Below are positions 1 to 5,950 of a DNA stretch of 11,737 bases, one piece after another. The stretch's first letter is position 1; each line of letters starts with the position of its first letter. The stretch is taken from NCBI RefSeq assembly GCF_050337105.1, contig NZ_JAKJSQ010000093.1, positions 1 to 11,737 on the forward strand. Direction: 5' to 3'. Source of the DNA: Aliivibrio_A kagoshimensis. GTDB lineage: Bacteria; Pseudomonadota; Gammaproteobacteria; Enterobacterales; Vibrionaceae. The translations under genes were made by a program, and so were the position numbers. The notes under the pieces were generated by a model. That model was not told the origin of the DNA, did not search any database, and was given only the letters and a program-made list of their open reading frames with translations.

Positions 1-101
1 GAAAATACACATCTAATACCATTGAACTCACCGTCAAACTTAATTTGCTCGGGATCCATTTGATACCAAAACTCACTGTTTTCAAAGTTCCATTCACTCA
101 T
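1..101 (-). CDS. Unrecognised protein, N-terminal 33 codons only
   Basis: The open frame begins with ATG at 101-99 and runs off the left edge of the window. The peptide starts MSEWNFENSEFWYQMDPEQ and is acidic and aromatic-rich, with no signal peptide or membrane segment in the visible part. The start is supported by AGGAGT (minus strand, 113-108), six bases ahead of the ATG. I do not recognise the family from 33 residues. About 27 bp upstream of the ATG the sequence changes to what looks like the terminal end of an insertion sequence, so any native promoter has probably been displaced and expression may depend on the mobile DNA. Confidence 0.6.
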   Translation of the reverse strand, partial: MSEWNFENSEFWYQMDPEQIKFDGEFNGIRCVF

Positions 102-127
102 TTTCGGACTCCTATACTCGAAATTTA

Positions 128-261
128 AGGCTCTATTGTTAGCACAAAAGTCCCTAATTTGTAGGGGTAAAACGAAATAAATTATCTTCTGCCACATGTA
201 TCACAGGTTGTTGATTTTGCTGATAAACATAACGCCGCAATAAGCGGATTAAAATGGTGGG
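128..261 (-). mobile_element. Truncated insertion sequence, one end only
   Basis: This segment holds the transposase tail described at 154-261 plus 26 bp of presumed terminal inverted repeat beginning near 128-129. A short inverted repeat, CCCTA (152-156) and TAGGG (162-166), overlaps the transposase stop codon. The outer boundary is placed where the upstream region of the gene at 1-101 ends; no target duplication can be tested because the other end is missing. Identity rests on protein-like codon content and position, so the call is tentative. Confidence 0.35.
154..261 (-). pseudogene. C-terminal remnant of an insertion-sequence transposase
   Basis: On the minus strand an open frame from about 261 to a TAG at 156-154 reads as protein-like sequence, including RLLRRYVYQQNQQPVIHVAED and then NLFRFTPTN before the stop. 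A short basic, aromatic tail of this kind followed closely by a terminal sequence (GGCTCTATTGTTAGC at about 129-143, read on the plus strand) suits the 3' end of a DDE-type insertion-sequence transposase, perhaps IS5-like. The family assignment is inference. Going upstream, the frame meets a TAA at 264-262, at the left edge of the IS91-like element, so only about 36 codons survive. The missing part of the transposase is not found on the other side of that element (after 2428). Confidence 0.4.
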
Positions 262-289
262 TTATAATGTGAAGTGAAGCGAAACCCAC
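257..289. repeat. Inverted repeat at the left edge of the IS91-like element
   Basis: GTGGGTT (257-263) and AACCCAC (283-289) can form a 7-bp stem around a 19-base purine-rich loop. The hairpin sits exactly where the transposase remnant stops being open. It may be the terIS-side structure of the IS91-like element, or a REP-like intergenic palindrome; similar GTGGGTT/AACCCAC palindromes occur between Vibrio genes. A second, GC-rich hairpin, GCCGC (325-329) with GCGGC (333-337), follows before the first gene. Confidence 0.45.
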
Positions 290-398
290 TGTTTTAGTTC
301 CGTTTAATTACCTTGTTGAACGAAGCCGCTGCGCGGCAGAATGAAAACCATACTACTCTAACTGTCTGTTACTTCAACAGATTAAGTGGAGAACTGTT

Positions 399-1286
399 AT
401 GGATATCCAACAACAAAAACGATACGAATTACTCTACCAACATCACCTCGATAACCTCAAGCTTCAAGGAAAACGTCCTGCCACCATCGATGCCTACTCA
501 CGAGCCGTGAGGCGAGTGACTCAATATCTCGATTGCCCGCCCGATAACATCACTCACCAACAGCTCAAAGACTACTTTCGACAACTCATCAATACCCATT
601 CATGGAGCACCATTAAACTTGACCGTAATGGCCTGCAATTCTTCTATAAACATACCCTCGACAAGCAGTGGGAGTGGCTTAACATCGTCAAACCACCACA
701 AGTTAAACGCCTGCCTGATATCTTAACCCCAACTCAGATTAGCACCCTCATTAGCCACACTAAGAAGCAACGTTATCAGGTGTTTTTTCTCACGCTGTAC
801 AGCATGGGATTACGCCTCAGTGAAGGGTTGAATCTCACCGTTCATGATATTGACAGTGCAACCATGCAAGCACATATCCGCAACGCCAAAGGCGGTAAAG
901 ACCGCCTTGTACCCTTACCAAACCGTACACTGATTGCACTTCGCCAGCACTGGCAAACACACCATCATGCTCGGTTAATTTTTCCAGGACTTGGCAATGG
1001 AAAAAACGCTCCGATGGATAAAGGAGGAATACAAAAAGCCATCAAACAGGTACTGCGAGATTGCCATATTAATAAACTCATCAGCCCACACTCCTTGCGC
1101 CACTGCTTTGCCACTCATCTGCTCGAAAAAGGGCTCGATTTACGCTCTCTTCAAGCTTTACTCGGTCATGCAAGCCTCAATACGACTGCGCGTTACACCC
1201 AATTAACGCAAATAAAGCAGCGTGATGCGGCCATTGCCATTAATCAGTTGGCTGACCGATTAATTCTAGATTGGAGTTTGCAATGA
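399..1286 (+). CDS. Tyrosine recombinase (phage-integrase family) of the IS91-like element
   Basis: This 295-residue protein has the usual two parts of a simple tyrosine recombinase: an N-terminal SAM-like core-binding domain (about residues 8-95) and a C-terminal catalytic domain (about 108-285). The full catalytic set is present: R139 in GLRLSEGL, the beta-hairpin lysine in KGGKDR (K164), H231 and R234 in HSLRH, H257 in LLGH and the nucleophile Y266 in TARYTQL. It should therefore cut and rejoin DNA through a phosphotyrosine intermediate. The length is close to XerC/XerD. The start is supported by GGAG (388-391), seven bases before the ATG. Its stop overlaps the transposase start (ATGA), so the two are probably co-translated. 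It may resolve or circularise transposition intermediates or help select sites; this role is inferred from linkage only. Confidence 0.9.
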   Translation: MDIQQQKRYELLYQHHLDNLKLQGKRPATIDAYSRAVRRVTQYLDCPPDNITHQQLKDYFRQLINTHSWSTIKLDRNGLQFFYKHTLDKQWEWLNIVKPPQVKRLPDILTPTQISTLISHTKKQRYQVFFLTLYSMGLRLSEGLNLTVHDIDSATMQAHIRNAKGGKDRLVPLPNRTLIALRQHWQTHHHARLIFPGLGNGKNAPMDKGGIQKAIKQVLRDCHINKLISPHSLRHCFATHLLEKGLDLRSLQALLGHASLNTTARYTQLTQIKQRDAAIAINQLADRLILDWSLQ

Positions 1287-2290
1287 GCACCTTTATTGAG
1301 TTACTTCGCCAGCAACACCGAGAGTTTGAGCAAGCGTATCGTCATCAACTCTCGCAAGAGAGTCGCCGCGCAATTCGTGCCATGCTTAACTGTAAAACAG
1401 AACAACAAGGCCGCTCAAAATGGCACTGCCAATACTGTCATCATGATGACAGCCAACCACTCTCTTGTGGCCATCGGCACTGCCCTCAATGCCAACAACG
1501 CACCACTTCCGATTGGCTTGAAAGACAGCAACAAAAACTGCTACCTGTGCCCTATTTTATGGTGACTTTTACCCTGCCCTATGAGCTTCGAGCGTTGGCG
1601 CGCTCAAACGCCAAAGCACTCTATCAATCGATGTTTTCTGTTGCGGCTTCTGTGCTCAAAAGCTTCGCTGCTCGAAACACAAAAGGCGAATTGGGATTTA
1701 CCATTGTGCTGCATACTCACAGTCGGCGGCGCGATTTACATCCACACCTGCACGTTATCGTCGCAGGAGGCGGTTATGACTCAGGTAAGGGAGTGTGGTT
1801 AAAAGGGAGCAGTGACTATCTGTTCAATGCGTTCGCATTGGCCAACGTCTGGCGAGCCAGAATGCTGGAGACTATTCAACTACATGAGAAACTTTCATTG
1901 CCCGTTTCTGTACCAAAGAAGTGGGTCGTCGATTGCCGAAAAGTAGGATATGGATTGCCTGCTTTGCAATATTTATCACGCTATTTATATCGGGGAGTTC
2001 TGTCAGATAAGGAGATTGTAGATATCAGCAGTAGCAGCGTGACCTTCCGTTATAAAGAAGGCCAAACTCAAGCCACTAAAACACGCACTCTGCCAACCCT
2101 AAAGTTTTTGTGGCTCATCTTGCAGCATGTTTTGCCCAAAGGGCTACAACGGGTTCGAGATTATGGTTTTTTACGTGGAAATGCCAAAGCCTTACGGCTT
2201 CGCATTCAACTGTTATTGATGGCGCTTTTTTTCACGCCTTTAGCAACGCCACCCACTGTAAAGCATCGTGCAACAAGGCGAATAGAATAA
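1283..2290 (+). CDS. IS91-family HUH/Y2 transposase
   Basis: This is a 335-residue single-strand DNA transposase of the IS91 family. In order: an N-terminal zinc-binding region with C49xxC52 and C62-G-H-x-H-C67xxC70; the HUH metal-binding motif in HPHLHVIV (H155 and H157); the paired catalytic tyrosines in YLSRY (Y230 and Y234); and the conserved RVRDYGFLRGNAK block (290-302). Family members nick at oriIS and move one strand by rolling-circle-like replication. ATG 1283 is preferred over the TTG at 1271 because GGAG (1273-1276) lies six bases ahead and the ATG overlaps the recombinase stop. The protein is shorter than many relatives (roughly 350-430 residues). The C-terminal cysteine cluster often found in the family is not seen in this frame, although a cysteine-containing stretch occurs in another frame just past the T7 run near 2226-2232. 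A small C-terminal truncation or frameshift is therefore possible. Confidence 0.9.
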   Translation: MSTFIELLRQQHREFEQAYRHQLSQESRRAIRAMLNCKTEQQGRSKWHCQYCHHDDSQPLSCGHRHCPQCQQRTTSDWLERQQQKLLPVPYFMVTFTLPYELRALARSNAKALYQSMFSVAASVLKSFAARNTKGELGFTIVLHTHSRRRDLHPHLHVIVAGGGYDSGKGVWLKGSSDYLFNAFALANVWRARMLETIQLHEKLSLPVSVPKKWVVDCRKVGYGLPALQYLSRYLYRGVLSDKEIVDISSSSVTFRYKEGQTQATKTRTLPTLKFLWLILQHVLPKGLQRVRDYGFLRGNAKALRLRIQLLLMALFFTPLATPPTVKHRATRRIE

Positions 2291-2404
2291 GGATAATGGC
2301 GCGAACTAAAGAATCAGGAGGGATGACGATAATTATGGTGAAAATAGGCTAACTTCTGGATGTAAATAAAAACCCCAGCAACGCAAACTTTACAATTTAC
2401 TATA

Positions 2405-2428
2405 TAGAGAAGGGCTTCGGGCTTGTTC
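2405..2428 (+). other. Candidate oriIS end of the IS91-like element
   Basis: About 115 bp past the transposase stop the sequence contains GAAG-GG-CTTC (2409-2418), a small hairpin, followed by CTTGTTC (2422-2428). Both IS91-type target tetranucleotides, CTTG and GTTC, overlap there, so the exact last base of the element cannot be chosen (2421 or 2424). The call combines position, hairpin and target motif with known IS91 biology; I cannot compare it with a reference end. Confidence 0.4.
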
Positions 2429-2451
2429 AGCACCACCCTATTCTTTTTTTG

Positions 2452-3198
2452 TTATATTGTTGTTAACAAATAAGAAAGAGTGCTAACTACAAAACCTGCA
2501 CCTAACGAACCAAGGCAAACGTTAGTCCACAGACTTCTTTTGATATGTATTTTTTCAAGTTCCTCTATTTGATCCCCCCATAGGAACAATGATCCTACAG
2601 ATGTTTTCAATAAACTGATTATTGAATATAGAATGAATAACAATGAGCCACTAAACATGTAAAATTTAGTACCTTGTGCATGAGACAGTATGAAATCTTT
2701 TGATAAATAGGCTGAAAGCACACCGACTCCACCAAACGACTCTATTGATAAATAACATGCTATGAACACGGGTAATGACAAACCAGCAAACTTAATGAGC
2801 TTTCTAATATTATAAATTGTATCTGCATGTTTTACTCTTATAGCTTGCTTTTCTAAACCACTGAACACTTCTTTCGTGAACTCAGAATCGACCGAGTCTA
2901 CACATACTTCTATTCGATTACTTCGTTTATCAAAAGTAACTTTTGCANAATGAGAAAGTTTATCACCAATATTAAAATACTCGACTTCTATTCGTACCAC
3001 AGGGTTCAAAATAGTATTATGACCATTTAAAACATCTCTCATTGATTTTACGGTAACACTCGTCCCGTCTTGATTCTTAAATATATATTTGGACGAAGAC
3101 TTTTTACCAATGAGATCGAATTTAGGTACTAAAACATTAACAAAACCACCAAACCTCTTTTCATCTAGCTTAAATATCTGCTTAATTTCTTTATTCAT
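2452..3198 (-). CDS. Unknown protein with a soluble N-terminal half and three membrane helices
   Basis: I do not recognise this family. The 248-residue protein has a charged N-terminal region (about 1-130) with beta-rich character, then three hydrophobic segments at about 136-155, 178-198 and 224-246. Between the last two lies a short charged stretch with GDQIEELEKIHIKR. It is probably an inner-membrane protein with a cytoplasmic N-terminal domain. The start is set at ATG 3198-3196; an in-frame ATG at 3210 is less likely because the intervening codon contains an ambiguous base, and neither has a clear ribosome binding site. Residue 84 is undetermined (n at 2948). The gene is markedly AT-rich compared with the mgl genes and ends 24 bp from the IS91-like right end, which suggests acquired DNA. 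A role in defence or in the mobile element is possible, but nothing in the sequence shows it. Confidence 0.65.
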   Translation of the reverse strand: MNKEIKQIFKLDEKRFGGFVNVLVPKFDLIGKKSSSKYIFKNQDGTSVTVKSMRDVLNGHNTILNPVVRIEVEYFNIGDKLSHXAKVTFDKRSNRIEVCVDSVDSEFTKEVFSGLEKQAIRVKHADTIYNIRKLIKFAGLSLPVFIACYLSIESFGGVGVLSAYLSKDFILSHAQGTKFYMFSGSLLFILYSIISLLKTSVGSLFLWGDQIEELEKIHIKRSLWTNVCLGSLGAGFVVSTLSYLLTTI

Positions 3199-3241
3199 AA
3201 TTNATTGCATAATTTAGACACACTATCAGATTTCTATATCG

Positions 3242-3250
3242 ATTATATCA
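3242..3250 (-). promoter_or_regulatory. Candidate extended -10 promoter for the membrane-protein gene
   Basis: The minus strand reads TGATATAAT at 3250-3242, an exact TATAAT with the upstream TG of an extended -10 element. A transcript would begin near 3235, about 37 bases before the ATG at 3198. No good -35 hexamer is visible at 16-18 bp, which is tolerated by extended -10 promoters. The region is AT-rich, so chance occurrence is a real risk. Confidence 0.4.
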
Positions 3251-3340
3251 AACATGAGGGATAATATAAGGTTGGCAATATAACAGAGTAACACGCATAC
3301 CTTTAAAAATTAGTGACTTACCGCAAGGTTATAAATTTCA

Positions 3341-3377
3341 TTTGTAGAAAGTAGGCTTTAATTTGCAGAAAGTATGC
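3341..3377 (+). repeat. Two direct repeats with 21-bp period upstream of the reductase gene
   Basis: TTTGTAGAAAGTAGGC (3341-3356) and TTTGCAGAAAGTATGC (3362-3377) match at 14 of 16 positions and start 21 bp apart, about two helical turns. They lie about 90-125 bp upstream of the reductase start, in the gap between two divergent genes, where a regulator could bind as two adjacent dimers on one DNA face. A TATAAAT at 3392-3398 follows. The regulatory meaning is inference. Confidence 0.4.
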
Positions 3378-3467
3378 ACCTTCTTTTTCTGTATAAATAC
3401 ACAGTGCTTTTTCGTTGTTTGCGCTGTAATATTTGGTTCAACGCTTTTATTTCTATTGGAGAGAACC

Positions 3468-4001
3468 ATGTCTAACCGTGTCTTTATTGCCACCAGCCTA
3501 GATGGATACATTGCCGACAAAAACGGGGGGCTTGATTGGCTGCACGCGGTACCGAACCCTGATGGTTTGGATATGGGGTATAACGATTTCTCTAACAGCA
3601 TCGACGCCATGGTGATGGGACGAAATTCATTCGAAACCGTGTTGGGGTTTGATATTGATTGGCCATACAACGTGCCAATGTTTGTATTAAGCAACACCTT
3701 AACCCGTGTGCCCGCAGGTTATGAAGACAAAGTATTCTTGGTTCACGGTGAACTAAGTCATGTACTTAAAGAGATTAACGCGAAAGGATTCCAAGAGCTC
3801 TACATTGATGGTGGCGTGACCATTCAGAGCTTTTTAAAAGAGGACTTGATTGATGAGATGACCATTACCACCATGCCGATTTTGCTGGGTGGCGGCTCTC
3901 CACTGTTTGGCAACCTTGCCACACCGCTCAATTTTTCACTGGAGAGCAGTGTGACATTTCTCGACACCATAGTGCAAAATCATTTCATACGAATTCGTTA
4001 A
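3468..4001 (+). CDS. Dihydrofolate-reductase-like protein, RibD C-terminal domain family
   Basis: The 177-residue protein is a single RibD_C/DHFR-fold domain, as in many stand-alone bacterial proteins annotated as dihydrofolate reductase family. Visible landmarks are the N-terminal strand and loop VFIATSLDGYIA (residues 5-16), DAMVMGRNSFE (46-56), a nucleotide-binding LYIDGGVTIQSFL (111-123) and the PILLGGGSPLFG block (137-148). The family binds NADPH; the substrate of these small stand-alone members is usually unknown, and it is not evidence of trimethoprim resistance or riboflavin synthesis here. The ATG at 3468 is chosen because GGAGAG (3458-3463) sits just upstream and the conserved fold begins there; longer upstream frame would add a residue stretch unlike the family. 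It converges with the next gene, leaving eight bases between stop codons. Confidence 0.85.
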   Translation: MSNRVFIATSLDGYIADKNGGLDWLHAVPNPDGLDMGYNDFSNSIDAMVMGRNSFETVLGFDIDWPYNVPMFVLSNTLTRVPAGYEDKVFLVHGELSHVLKEINAKGFQELYIDGGVTIQSFLKEDLIDEMTITTMPILLGGGSPLFGNLATPLNFSLESSVTFLDTIVQNHFIRIR

Positions 4002-4009
4002 TCTACAAC

Positions 4010-4582
4010 CTATTCTGACTCTTCAGTAATGATGGATACTTCTGAACAGGTGCCATCATCTTTATAGATTGAGCACTTCCAGTACTGTTCTTTCCACAGT
4101 ACTTTTTCCGGATTCCACATTCTGTTTTTGTTAAACACACAGGTACAGGGTTCATCGTCTGTTTGTGTGCCAATTTTAGCTGACTGCTTCTTCTCTTTAG
4201 GCGCTGTGATTTCAGTGGTTGTTGGGGTTTTAAAAGTATTATCTAGCCCATAATCGCCGCATTTAAAGTGTTTCCAAGCGTTTGTGGCTCCATCTGATAA
4301 CGAGGTTTCATCACAATTTTTCTGACTCTTACAGCCCCTATGCCAACCATTTACAAAGCCGACTCCTCTGTCAAATTCTCTAACTAGGATGTAATGATAT
4401 CTATCGGTTGGTCTGGCTATTTCAATCAAATATTTCATCATGCTCCCACCGCTGTCAGCGTGGTAGCCAGTCAGCAAGCCACTACAGAACGCCACCTGCT
4501 TCTCTTGTTCGGGGGTGTATGACGGAGCCGCCGATAATATGGTTGAAACTAGAAAAGAAATCATAAACGTTAAATATTTCAT
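4010..4582 (-). CDS. Cysteine-rich exported protein of unknown function
   Basis: This 190-residue protein starts with a typical Sec signal peptide: MKYL, a hydrophobic core to about residue 17, then a likely cleavage near LSA-AP (18/19). The mature part contains eight cysteines (33, 84, 90, 108, 146, 148, 170, 179), including a CTC pair, consistent with disulfides in the periplasm or outside the cell. A threonine/lysine-rich linker at about 119-140 separates two halves. I do not recognise the family. The start is secure: AGGAGG lies five bases before the ATG at 4582, and the longer frame from 4612 would hide the signal peptide. A TTGACG at 4659-4654 is the best -35-like element upstream, without a well-spaced -10. 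Confidence 0.75.
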   Translation of the reverse strand: MKYLTFMISFLVSTILSAAPSYTPEQEKQVAFCSGLLTGYHADSGGSMMKYLIEIARPTDRYHYILVREFDRGVGFVNGWHRGCKSQKNCDETSLSDGATNAWKHFKCGDYGLDNTFKTPTTTEITAPKEKKQSAKIGTQTDDEPCTCVFNKNRMWNPEKVLWKEQYWKCSIYKDDGTCSEVSIITEESE

Positions 4583-4697
4583 TTCGCCCTCCTGGCTTAA
4601 TAAAAAATACAATAATGCGATTTATGATTTAATATTTTACGAGACATTAGTGGCGTCAATATTGATCTACATAAAGAAACCAGTCTTGATGATTAAT

Positions 4698-5213
4698 TCA
4701 TTGGAACTCCGCTCGGCGTATCGTCGCAGGCACAATCATCTTATGGGCTGGGGTAACAAACAACATGTATACCCTACCTAGTAGGTTGTGAACATGCACC
4801 ACTGTAGAGATGGTCACCACATCGTTTTGTTGCTTCTCTTTATAGACTGATATTTGCACATCCAGATGTTTATCAGAATCGCAAAGAATGATCTCACCAT
4901 CGCTCACAGAGAGCAGCGTGAAGATGCCCACTTTATCACCGGCTTGATACGCTTTGGCCGCCTTGCCACTCTCTAAATCATCAATTTGCCCCAAGTTTTT
5001 TAAACCTAACTTTGAGACGAGCTGATTTCGCAATGTCATTAATCGCTTCACCCAATTCGGTATGGTCGCCATATGTGCAAGCCACACCTCAAGCGCCGTT
5101 CTCTCAGGAAAAGGAGAGCTGAATCGATATGAATCGGAAAAGTAGGCGTTGTGCTGTTTGGTTTCAATGATGCTGCCTAATGGAAGACTGCAGGCTGTTA
5201 TTCTTTTTTTCAT
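4698..5213 (-). CDS. DUF2867 family protein
   Basis: The 171-residue protein fits the DUF2867 family of small bacterial proteins of unknown function. The recognisable pattern is a central ALEVWLAHMATIPNWVKRL (40-58) with the following LRNQLVSKLGLK (61-72), then VGIFTLLS (95-102), SDKHLDVQISVY (113-124) and a C-terminal GRVYMLFVTPAHKMIV (146-161), where the histidine near the end is typical. There is no signal peptide or membrane segment, so it is probably cytoplasmic. It begins eight bases after the LysE-type exporter gene and is likely co-transcribed with it. Only a weak ribosome binding site (GAG) precedes the ATG, which fits translation coupled to the upstream gene. The biochemical function is unknown. 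Confidence 0.75.
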   Translation of the reverse strand: MKKRITACSLPLGSIIETKQHNAYFSDSYRFSSPFPERTALEVWLAHMATIPNWVKRLMTLRNQLVSKLGLKNLGQIDDLESGKAAKAYQAGDKVGIFTLLSVSDGEIILCDSDKHLDVQISVYKEKQQNDVVTISTVVHVHNLLGRVYMLFVTPAHKMIVPATIRRAEFQ

Positions 5214-5221
5214 CGTTAACT

Positions 5222-5845
5222 CTATCTCGTCGTACTGGCCATAAAGAGGCTACTGCCAAGTAAAAAGCTACCACCAGAGTAGCCAAAGTATCTTTGTGAA
5301 CGTGCACTTTGAAAGGCTTTTCGAGCACGGGCTGCAACAAGAGCATAGCCAAATAGAATCACTCCGACTACAGCAGAAGATGTCACGATCAGTATCGAAA
5401 ATTGTAAAAACGCACTGTTTTCTGGGTTCATAAACTGCGGTAAGAATGCCATGTAAAAGATGATGGCTTTAGGATTCAGAAGCGAGGCAAAAAAACCTGC
5501 TTTGAAACTGCCCATTGATGATGATGTTAGGCGTTGCTCACTCTGTTCAGTTTTGCTGTTTTTAGCTTCGACAATCTGACAATAGCCCAAATAGGCCATA
5601 TAAATAACACCTAACCATTTGAAGATACTAAACAGGGTTGCCGACGCGGCCAAGATCACCCCGACGCCCATCAGTGAAAGCAGCATCAAAGCGACACCTC
5701 CAAGAATGTCACCCATGATACATTTCACTGCCGCAGACATCCCTTTAGTCAATGCCTGACTAACCACAAGAAGAACGCAAGGTCCTGGAATAATGGTTAA
5801 CACAGAACTGGCCACGACAAACGCTAACCAAATTTCGACTGACAT
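5222..5845 (-). CDS. LysE/RhtB family amino-acid exporter
   Basis: The 207-residue protein has the size, hydrophobic profile (about six membrane helices) and motifs of the LysE/RhtB family of inner-membrane exporters. These include IIPGPCVLLVVSQALTKG near residues 18-35, KWLGVIYMAYLGY (76-88) and FFASLLNPKAIIFYMAFLPQF (118-138), with the NPKA turn characteristic of the family. Members export amino acids such as lysine, homoserine, threonine or leucine; the substrate here cannot be read from sequence. The short polar loop at about 93-112 is the usual cytoplasmic connector. It is the first gene of a two-gene operon with the DUF2867 gene. The ATG at 5845 is preceded by a modest GAG at suitable spacing and by a good promoter. 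Confidence 0.88.
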   Translation of the reverse strand: MSVEIWLAFVVASSVLTIIPGPCVLLVVSQALTKGMSAAVKCIMGDILGGVALMLLSLMGVGVILAASATLFSIFKWLGVIYMAYLGYCQIVEAKNSKTEQSEQRLTSSSMGSFKAGFFASLLNPKAIIFYMAFLPQFMNPENSAFLQFSILIVTSSAVVGVILFGYALVAARARKAFQSARSQRYFGYSGGSFLLGSSLFMASTTR

Positions 5846-5876
5846 AAGTTACTCATACATTTAAATAATAAAAGTT

Positions 5877-5904
5877 ACTATAACAATTCACATTGACTAT
5901 TCAA
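5877..5904 (-). promoter_or_regulatory. Sigma70-type promoter for the LysE-family/DUF2867 operon
   Basis: The minus strand has TTGAAT (5904-5899), a 16-bp spacer and TATAGT (5882-5877). Transcription would begin near 5870, about 25 bases before the exporter ATG at 5845. Both hexamers match the consensus at four to five of six positions. Confidence 0.5.
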
Positions 5905-5950
5905 CGGCTTTCACGAGCTCTTCACTGTAAAAACCTAACACCTTTTCCAG

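Larger units (their letters stand above)
262..2428 (+). mobile_element. IS91-like element with tyrosine recombinase and Y2 transposase
   Basis: The element is defined by its two translationally coupled genes, a tyrosine recombinase (399-1286) and an IS91-type HUH transposase (1283-2290). IS91 elements transpose by a rolling-circle-like, single-strand mechanism from an origin end (oriIS, downstream of the transposase gene) towards a terminator end (terIS), and insert next to GTTC or CTTG without target duplication. Some described IS91-family members carry an extra tyrosine recombinase gene ahead of the transposase, as here. The right boundary is placed at CTTGTTC (2422-2428), which contains both target tetranucleotides and follows a small GAAG/CTTC hairpin. 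The left boundary is only estimated, from where the older transposase remnant is cut; it could lie anywhere from about 255 to 320. Confidence 0.65.

Noticed and set aside
129..170. Integron attC-like look of GTTAGC and nearby inverted repeats
   Set aside because: The core-site patterns do not fit, no paired arms are present, and the segment reads better as the end of a transposase gene with a terminal repeat.
2411..2450. Possible intrinsic terminator after the transposase (AGGG...CCCT followed by T-rich sequence)
   Set aside because: The stem is only four base pairs with a long loop, and the T run begins after further spacing; too weak to call.
3363..3467. N-terminal extension of the reductase in frame upstream of 3468
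   Set aside because: The extension is cysteine- and phenylalanine-rich, unlike the family, and a good ribosome binding site precedes the internal ATG.
3468..4001. Trimethoprim-resistance dfr gene
   Set aside because: The motifs are those of the RibD C-terminal/DHFR-like family, not of dfrA or dfrB enzymes; resistance should not be inferred.
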